Below the pieces are notes generated by a model. It was not told the DNA's origin and made no database searches. It saw only the letters and a list, made by a program, of their open reading frames with translations. DNA of 64,000 nucleotides from NCBI GenBank assembly GCA_011503125.2, contig WWBZ02000082.1, forward strand, positions 1,798,001 to 1,862,000. Direction: 5' to 3'. How positions within the stretch are numbered: the first letter of the stretch is position 1; every line of letters starts with the position of its first letter. Positions 56,853 through 64,000 of the stretch are shown here, one piece after another. The translations under genes were made by a program, and so were the position numbers. The DNA is from Botryosphaeria dothidea. Taxonomy: Eukaryota > Ascomycota > Dothideomycetes > Botryosphaeriales > Botryosphaeriaceae.

Positions 56853-58809
56853 ATGGACAGCATCACCGTGACCCCGAAGTCGGCAGGGCCGGCCGCAAAC
56901 GCGAAGATTACCAAGGGCAAGCTTCTTACCGGCACAAGCAATCTGCCCCAGATCCTCTATGGTTGCGGTGAGTACTGCTTGTCGGCGATTCCGGGCAGCG
57001 CTCAGAGCGTCGTCTGCGCCGCCTGTCGGCGCATTCCACCCAGATGCTGACATTCGCCTCCCCCGCAGAGCACCTCGAGCCGCTGTTCGCGGAGCGGCGC
57101 AAGGTGCTGGTGCAGCAGTACACGAACATTATTCAGACCATCCACGACCGCCATAGTATAATACCGCAAACCCACCGTTCCAGCCTCAACGGCGACAGTC
57201 GCCCCGTCCTTTCGCTCAAACCTACGTACATGTGCCTGCAGTGTGTCGGCGTCTTCACGGCTGAGCTGCGCGACGAACATTTTGAGGCGAAGAAGCATGC
57301 TTTCTGTATGGGTTCTCCCGTCATACTGGCTCGAGCGGGCTTCGCGCAATAGACAATGTACTGAACTCCGGTGGACAGCCGTGGAATCAAAGCAGGGCTG
57401 CGTATACTGCCAGCAGTGTAAGGACTTCATCTACGATCCGATGCTCGAAAATGTGCGACTGCTGCAAGGTCAGTGCCCATTGGCTCATTGCTCTTGCGGA
57501 AAGGGCCGGTCGTGCTAATCTTTGGACAGGCCGGAAGAAGAGGAAGCTTGAAGAGACCATGACGCCCGAAGACTACCGCCTCGTCGCTCAGAATTCGACA
57601 TTCGCCCCGTGCCGCGCCATCGGCTTGCGAGGACTGTACAACATGGGCCAGACGTGCTTCATGAGTGTTATACTGCAGTGTCTGATACACAACCCGTTCA
57701 TTAAGGCGTTCTACCTGGGTGAAGGCCACACGTCGAAGGATTGTGAGAAGGAGGCCTGCACCAGCTGCGCACTGGACGAGATTTTCACGGAATACTACTC
57801 GTTGGAGAAGACGGAAGGCTACGGCGCTGTGAACATGCTGCTGGGCAGTTGGTCCGGTGCACAGGTGCGGAGATACCTCCTTTGTGTTTCGTATCCGAGC
57901 TTGCAGATCCATGCTAACTTGCAGCCAGGCCCTCGCAGGTTATTCGCAGCAGGACGCTCACGAATACATGCAACACATTCTTAATAATCTCCATCAGGAA
58001 AATGGCGGCACGGAGAGCAATGGCAAGGATGGTGAAGGGGACTGCACCTGTCTGATCCACAAGACCTTCTCGGGCAAGCTCCAGAGTACGGTCACATGCG
58101 ACAAGTGCCGTAACGTCACGACGGCGATTGATCCAGTCATGGACCTCTCGCTGGATCTGCGCTCGCAGGCGAAGAAGCGAAAATTGGAGGGGGATTCGTC
58201 GGCGGAGAAGAACCCAACGCTCGGTCTCAGGGACTGCTTGGATAGGTTCACGGGAAAGGAGAAGCTAGCGGCGGCGGACTATTCGTGCGAGAAGTGCGGC
58301 GGTACGCAGCAGAACGCAACCAAGCAACTCAGCATCAAGAAGTTGCCGCCAGTACTGCCGATACACTTGAAGGTACGTCTTCCGCGTCCAATACTATTTT
58401 CTGTCGCCTTTCCAGAGAGGGGGGAAAAGAACAGAGACACTAATTACACGCACCACAGCGCTTCGAAACCTCCAAATCCACCTCCACCAAGCTCGAAACC
58501 AAAATCGCCTTCCCCATGTCCCTTGACCTCTACCCCTATACGACCCGCGGCCGCGCTTCGTCGAAAGATTCTACGAATGGAGCTAAAGATCCGAAAGGCC
58601 TTCTCCCGACGCCGACATGCATGTACGAGCTCGCCAGCGTCATCGTGCACAAGGGCAAGATCGACTCGGGCCATTACGTCAGCTACTCGCGCAAGGGCGG
58701 CGACTGGTTTTTGTTCGACGACAGCAAGGTCGTGCTGGCGAGCGAGGCCGATGTGCTCAGGGCCGAGGCGTACCTGCTGGTGTATGTGGTGAGGAGCTTG
58801 GAGGGTTGA
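56853..58809 (+). CDS. ubp8: Ubiquitin C-terminal hydrolase UBP8, SAGA DUB module
   Basis: Six exons, 56853-56967, 57069-57305, 57379-57468, 57530-57864, 57929-58372 and 58459-58809, about 523 residues. The N-terminal ZnF-UBP domain shows YMCLQCVGVFTAELRDEHFE and CVYCQQCKDFIYDP. The USP domain has the Cys box GLRGLYNMGQTCFMSVILQC, QQDAHEYMQHILNNLH, a structural zinc site (CDKCRNV, CEKCGGTQ) and the His box KIDSGHYVSYSRKGGDWFLF-DDSKV. This is Ubp8/USP22, which removes ubiquitin from histone H2B within the SAGA coactivator. Every exon junction preserves frame. Confidence 0.95.
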
Positions 58810-59483
58810 AATGGTATTTGCTAGGAGGTTTTGTAATGATCCGTTTTTTTCTGGTAGTATTTTTTTTCCTTAAGTTCTGCTTCTCTTCTTCCGTTCGCTG
58901 CGAGCTAGGGTGTGTGCGGGTTAGGCGTTTGCATTCTTGTTTTCCATTCGTGCGAACATGCTTTTTTTTTTGCTCCTGCCACCGTTAGACAAATATCGGT
59001 GAGATGTGGCGAGTCCGAAGGCTTTCAGGTTTGGGAAGGAATTGCGGGGGAACTCTGGACCACGGTTCAGCTATTTTGTTTGTTTGATATTTGATTTGGC
59101 ATAAGCGCCCAGGCGTTTTGATCTTGAGGAACTAACTGGGAAATCCATTGAAAGGTAAACAACGCTGGAGTCATCGTTGTCTTTGGCCTATAATCTTCAG
59201 TATTCCATCGTTTCAAGTTCAGTTGCATTCTGTCAGACGCCACATATTGTCCAAGCGTTTCCCTTTCACGAACTGAAAATATACACGCAACTCAAGGGGA
59301 ATCTTTTCATCTTTTTGCAGCTGTCATTTCGCCCGCTACAAGTACATGGCAGCCGGAAAGTGCGTTAGCCTTGCTTTATATACACACGCAATATTCTTCT
59401 TCCTTCCTCTCTTTCTTTCTTGGCGCTCGACCCAGTTCGCACTGAAAATAAATTGGCTTTAAAAGGACGCAAGGAAAATGGGA
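58810..59483. other. Convergent spacer
   Basis: 674 bp, T-rich, between the 3' ends of UBP8 and the complex I gene; nothing gene-like. Confidence 0.4.
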
Positions 59484-60922
59484 TCACTGGTCGTCGAGAA
59501 CGTGGAGGTACTTGCGCTCCTCGCGCTTCTCGCGCTCTGTCTGAGCCGGCAGGTCGTAGTAGGTGGAGCTACGGTAGCTCTTGAGGTAGTGGTAAAGGAG
59601 GCTCTTGATCTCGACAGGCTCGATGTCGAGGTCCTTGAAGGTCTTTGCGGTGGGGTCGATCTCCTGGTCGAGGAACTCGCGCTCGATCTCGTCGCGCGAG
59701 CCGATAGGCCACCAAAGGACCTTGTTCAGGATCTCAGCAACGGGCTGGAGAACCTGCTTGGGCACGTTGATGTGGCGGCGGTGCTTGAGAATTTCCTTGG
59801 AGACCATTTCGGCGAGCTCTGCGGTGCTGTAGTTGGTGGGACCGTACAGCTCGTACGTCTCCGAGGCAGTGTTGTCGTTGTGCAGCATGTGCTCGAGGGC
59901 CATGCCGACATCGATGGCGTGCACCGGCCAGTAACGCTCCTCCATGTTGTTCGAGGTAATGACGTTGGTAGGACCGGCCAGCCGGTTCAGAAGGCGGTCC
60001 TCGGCACCGAACATAGGGGCGGGGCGGACGATGGTGGTCTCAGGGTAGATGCTGCGCACAATCTCCTCACCGCGAGCCTTGGTCCGGAAGAACTCCGAGG
60101 GCGAGTTCTTGTTGGCGTTGAAGGAAGAGACGTGCACGAAGCGGTCGACGTCGTACTTGGCAACGGCCTCGGCGATGCGCTCAGTACCCTCAACGTGCAC
60201 ATCCTCGAGATCGAAGTTCCTGCAGACTTGTCAATTCCATATCCCGGTTCTTGCTGCTTGTTCGTGACTGACTTGGTGGGGTAGTCGCGGCCGACCAAGT
60301 TGTAGACAATATCCGAGTGCCTGACGCTCTCCTCAATGGATTGAGTGTTGCGAAGGTCGTACTCCTGTCTGCTTATCAACAAAAACACTATCAGCCCAGC
60401 AATTCAAGAGCCTTACAATGAAGACAACTCTGCCGAGGTCACCGGAGACCTTCAGGTGACGCTTGGCCATCTCCTCCCGGAAAGGAACGACAACGGTGAC
60501 ACCCTGACGTGCTACACAACCCTCATATCAGCACCTATACTGCGGACGTATGCGCTGTAGACCGTACCCAGCCTGTTGACGATATATCTGCCCAAGAAGC
60601 CGGTGGCGCCGAAGACGGTTGCGGTGTGGCCTTGCGAAGGAGTTAGTCGCATTGATGCGGAAAGATGGGTTGTCCGTATATCGAACCTCCGAGCGATGAC
60701 CTGTGAGAACCAATGTCAGCCCGAGCTCTGGATCCAGAGACTGTGCAGCAGCAAGGCTCACCTGCCACCGGGTATCCTAATGATGGGCTTGCCAGTGCGA
60801 GTGATCGCGACATCGTGAACGGCGCGGCGGGCGGGGCGGGCGAAGGGCACGGAGAGGCGAGGAGCAGCCAATGCCTTGGCCAGGCTGGCGCTGGGCCCGG
60901 AGCAGCTCCTTGCGAGGGCCAT
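59484..60922 (-). CDS. nuo-40: Complex I 40-kDa subunit (NDUFA9/NUO-40)
   Basis: Six exons, 60922-60762, 60700-60687 (14 nt), 60630-60568, 60511-60417, 60364-60273 and 60219-59484, about 386 residues. The N-terminus (MALARSCSGPSASLAKALAA) is a mitochondrial presequence. The NAD(P)-binding site spans HTATVFGATGFLGRYIVNRL (GxxGxxG). Then follow GVTVVVPFREEMAKRHLKV, IEESVRHSDIVYNLVGRDYP and VDRFVHVSSFNANKNSPSEF, and later SGR-type family blocks such as ETTIVRPAPMFGAEDRLLNR. This is the atypical short-chain-dehydrogenase-like accessory subunit of NADH:ubiquinone oxidoreductase, which holds NADPH structurally. The frame is kept through all five introns. Confidence 0.94.
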
Positions 60923-61222
60923 GGTGCGGGGTGAAAGAGCGGAGAGCGGCGGGATGGTGGTTGGCAGTGCGGAGGACTCGCTGATGGTTGATGCTCTGGG
61001 CTTGGCCGGGCTCGTCGGCAGCCGGAGATACAGTCAGCCCGAATATCGGCGAGCTCATTGGATTGGAGCTGCAGCGGTGGCAGAGCGGCCCTGGCGCGCG
61101 AAGCTCGCCGCAGCTTCACCGGCACCGACATCACCAACCTCACCAGGTCCAACGCATCACAAACACACCTCGCCCACCCTCCCGTCCAGCCTCCCGCCTC
61201 TCCTTCCGCACACACGCCCAAC
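60923..61222. other. Divergent promoter between NUO-40 and RPN9
   Basis: 300 bp between two start codons on opposite strands; probably a shared promoter of two housekeeping genes. Confidence 0.45.
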
Positions 61223-62491
61223 ATGGCTGGACCAACGGCCAAAGACCTGGAGATGATTCCGGATTACCTCGCTGAGCAGCGCGACGCCGCTCCCGACGAC
61301 CTCCAGCCCTTCTTCCTCAACTTCGAAGACTACTGGGAGCGGAAGCTGTGGCACGAGCTCACCAACACCCTGATCGAATACTACAGCCATCCTCAGAGCG
61401 CCCCTCAGCGGATAAACCTCTTCAATACCTTCGTGCGCACCTTCGCCGACAAGATCAACCAGCTCAAGCTCGTCACTCTCGGTCTGAGCGCTGCGTCACA
61501 GTTTAAGGGTATGATTGGACATCTGAGTGGGTAGTAGATGATCGTGAAGCTGATGCTGGTAGTATAGATGACAAGGAGCGTCTTGCCTTCCTCCAGAGCC
61601 TTGCCGACAAGGTCAACAAGCCTGCCTCCCAAGATGCATACGTCTACGCCACCGTTGCTGCGGCCAGCGTTCAACTACAGCTGCGCGACTTCCCTGACGC
61701 ACGGAAGAAACTTGATGAGAGTGAGCAGATCTTGGACTCGTTCGACACTGTGGAGACGGTCGTGCACGCATCCTTCTACCGTGTCAACGCCGAATACTAC
61801 AAGGTACTGCCTCTGCCATAGGCGTGGATGACGAAGCTGACATGGTTAGTCGCAACACGAATTCGCTGCGTATTACAAGAATGCCCTCCTCTTTTTGGCC
61901 TGCGTGGACATTTCCGAGCTGCCCCGCGAGGAGACAATGCAGCGTGCCTACGACCTGAGTATTGCCGCCCTCGTCTCCGACTCCATCTACAACTTCGGCG
62001 AGTTGCTCCTTCACACCATCCTCGATTCCCTTACGAACACTCCTCATGCGTGGCTGCGCGACCTCCTCTTCGCTTTCAACCGTGGCGATCTCGCTGCCTA
62101 CGATGTCCTCTCTGGAAACATCTCCAAGAACAACCTCCTGAAGGAGCACCAGCAGTTCCTCTACCAGAAGATTTCTCTGGCGGCTCTCACCGAGACGGTA
62201 TTCCGCCGCCCGCCTCAGGACCGCGCTATGACCTTCCAGGCCATTTCCCAGGAGACGAAAGTCCCTATCGACCAAATCGAACACCTGATCATGAAGGCAT
62301 TGAGTTTGGGTTTGCTGAAGGGCACAATCGATCAGGTCGATCAGATCGCGAAGATCAACTGGGTGCAGCCGAAGGTGTTGGACATGAAGCAGATTGAGGG
62401 TATGAGGACAAGGTTGAGGGACTGGGATTCGAGCGTCAACCAGCTGGGCAACTGGATTGAGGGCGTTGGCAAGGATGTGTGGGCTGCTTAG
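61223..62491 (+). CDS. rpn9: 26S proteasome lid subunit RPN9
   Basis: Three exons, 61223-61508, 61568-61803 and 61850-62491, about 387 residues. It starts MAGPTAKDLEMIPDYLAEQR. Helical repeats (TLIEYYSHPQSAPQRINLFN, VYATVAAASVQLQLRDFPDA) are followed by the PCI domain with LLKEHQQFLYQKISLAALTE, TFQAISQETKVPIDQIEHLI and LGLLKGTIDQVDQIAKINWV. This is Rpn9/PSMD13, a lid component of the 19S regulatory particle. Length and order match the family. Confidence 0.95.
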
Positions 62492-64000
62492 AAGATCATC
62501 GGCTGCACCGTTTAGACGAGACTTAATGGTGTCAATTGGTTGAGCGGATGCGAGTCAAAGTGGAAAATGGTTCATACCGTACCCTCTGGAGAGAAGAGGA
62601 TTTTGCGTGCATGTATCCTCATGGCTCATGGTTCATGGTATTCGGAGCTTCGTGGGTCCACATAGAAGGGCGCTTCAGGCTGCGCTAATGAAATGACAGA
62701 AAATAATATACATCCGTGATATGATCAAAGGCCTAATCCCGAAATTCATTATTATCAAGAGACCATCAGGTGCGGCTAAGACTGACCGTCATCAACGACG
62801 GTCCGGCTGCTCGAGTGGTGTCTGACTGCCTCCGAATGACCGCACAGACCAAAGATGGTATGGGCTCTGGCTTATGTAAGGCGGGGGTCTTTCCATCTGT
62901 ACCGCATCTCGCCTCCGCAGCCTTGCCTCTACCATCCCACGCGGTCAGCCCAACGATCTTCATTTTTGCAAGAACGCACGCGTCCGTGCAGTGGTATGAC
63001 CAGGGCCACACCATCATCAACCAGACCGGCTGGCCATAATTGTCCCCATCGAATCATCCCTCTGGCGGAAGAGGCGAGATCTGTGAATGGGAATTCACTT
63101 GTTCTGGCACCTGCATTTCCCGCATTGCCACTATGCGAGGTTTATGGAGACTGTGCTGTGCGATGGACTCCATTGTCCATTTTTTCATTTGCCTTTCAGC
63201 CACCGGTTTTGCTTCGCTGGCTTAGCTGGTTTAAAGGTTGCGCTGAGTTCGGGCCTTGGTTCAAACCCAAGCGATAGTCCACGAGATCACATTTTGGCTG
63301 GATTCAATGGGTAAGGCTTCTGGCCCGGCGTTGAAGCTGAGTCCTTTCAGAAAGGTGAATTCTTTACCGCCTGCACGACACAAATACCGAGATGACATTT
63401 TGAAGTATAACGAACAATGCCAATAGGAGATCTATCCCGTCTCAGCTGATCTTTTGCACCAGGGCTGAGACTCGTGCATGTTACCCGCCCGCATCTTCTT
63501 CCAAAGGTCTCCGCACCCGCAAGGACGATAGCTCTCTCCACTCAAGAGTCTCTCTCATAGAAGCGTCGAAAGGCGAGTCGAAGTGGAACAATGGGAGGAG
63601 GGCTGGTTTTCTATTTCGATGATCTAAGTTTGGCAATCAGTGACCCAGGTATGCTACATCCATAAGGAAGCGGAGCTAACCGGATGGCTGATTATCCCAC
63701 GGGAAAGTCAAGCGCCATCTTGACAGATATGGAATTTCGCAACGAATAATGTATGTGGCGCATGGAAGGACTATCGTGAGAAGAACAGTGACAAGGGCTA
63801 AGATAGCTTCATTGGACCACCCGGCTGGTTTTTCGTCTGAAGCTGTGGAGTTCACTCTGTGAGATTCTTGATTGACTTGCCTTGGTTCGTTGGCGTAGCG
63901 GGGCTGGGGAACTTACGGCCATGGGCCATGATTAAAAAAAATGCTGAGAGGCTGATTTCTATGTCCTGTGAGAAAAAGTTCACGTCTTGTCAGACTCAGG
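62492..64000. other. Right-edge region without a clear gene
   Basis: 1.5 kb. Only short frames without domains. At about 63211-63278 there is a tRNA-like stretch with good A- and B-box matches but no consistent cloverleaf, so I do not call a tRNA. Confidence 0.45.

Noticed and set aside
63211..63278. tRNA-like stretch with TGGCTTAGCTGG and GGTTCAAACCC
   Set aside because: A and B boxes are good and the T stem pairs, but the acceptor arms do not pair and no anticodon stem forms; at best a degenerate tRNA.

Overview
This is nuclear DNA of a filamentous ascomycete (Pezizomycotina). The supporting signs are short introns of about 45-70 bp with GTANGT-type donors and TRAC/TAAT-type branch sites, compact single-copy genes on both strands, GPI-anchored Ser/Thr-rich wall proteins, a CYP52-type P450, an AcrB-type protein and fungal versions of core complexes. 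A Dothideomycete or relative is plausible, but that is inference. Nothing suggests a bacterial, viral or biosynthetic-cluster origin.

Layout. 0-10.5 kb: a CYP52 P450 (-), a GH18 chitinase (-), a mitochondrial-type J-protein (-), an unnamed basic-tailed protein (+) and a 2EXR/F-box-like protein (+). 10.8-16.6 kb: an RMND1/DUF155 mitochondrial protein (-) diverging from VPS41 of the HOPS complex (+). 16.6-21.5 kb: almost 5 kb with no supportable gene. 21.5-25.1 kb: two divergent GPI-anchored wall proteins. 26.7-29.6 kb: a 945-residue intronless reverse-transcriptase-related gene of the domesticated 'rvt' family. 30.4-34.9 kb: an unknown ORF, a tRNA-Trp gene with an unusual insertion, and a GT25 glycosyltransferase broken by a stop codon. 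35.5-42.5 kb: a GNAT acetyltransferase, the cohesin acetyltransferase ECO1, a proline-rich protein and a mitochondrial enoyl-CoA hydratase. 43.6-51.4 kb: AcrB, a hotdog thioesterase with a 9-nt exon, an ETFRF1/LYRM5-type LYR protein and a methyltransferase. 52.9-62.5 kb: CCR4 deadenylase, UBP8 of SAGA, the 40-kDa complex I subunit and proteasome lid subunit RPN9. 62.5-64 kb: no gene seen.

Most genes are unrelated housekeeping genes; there is no operon-like logic. A mitochondrial theme recurs (J-protein, RMND1-like, enoyl-CoA hydratase, thioesterase, LYR protein, complex I subunit), and several pairs share short divergent promoters.

The two most interesting loci are the rvt gene, with a CPC1/GCN4-type TGAGTCA site and a TATA element upstream, and the tRNA-Trp gene. 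The tRNA carries, besides its ordinary anticodon-loop intron, a 58-nt insertion in the D arm with the hallmarks of a spliceosomal intron. Exon boundaries below were worked out by hand from reading frames and splice consensus.
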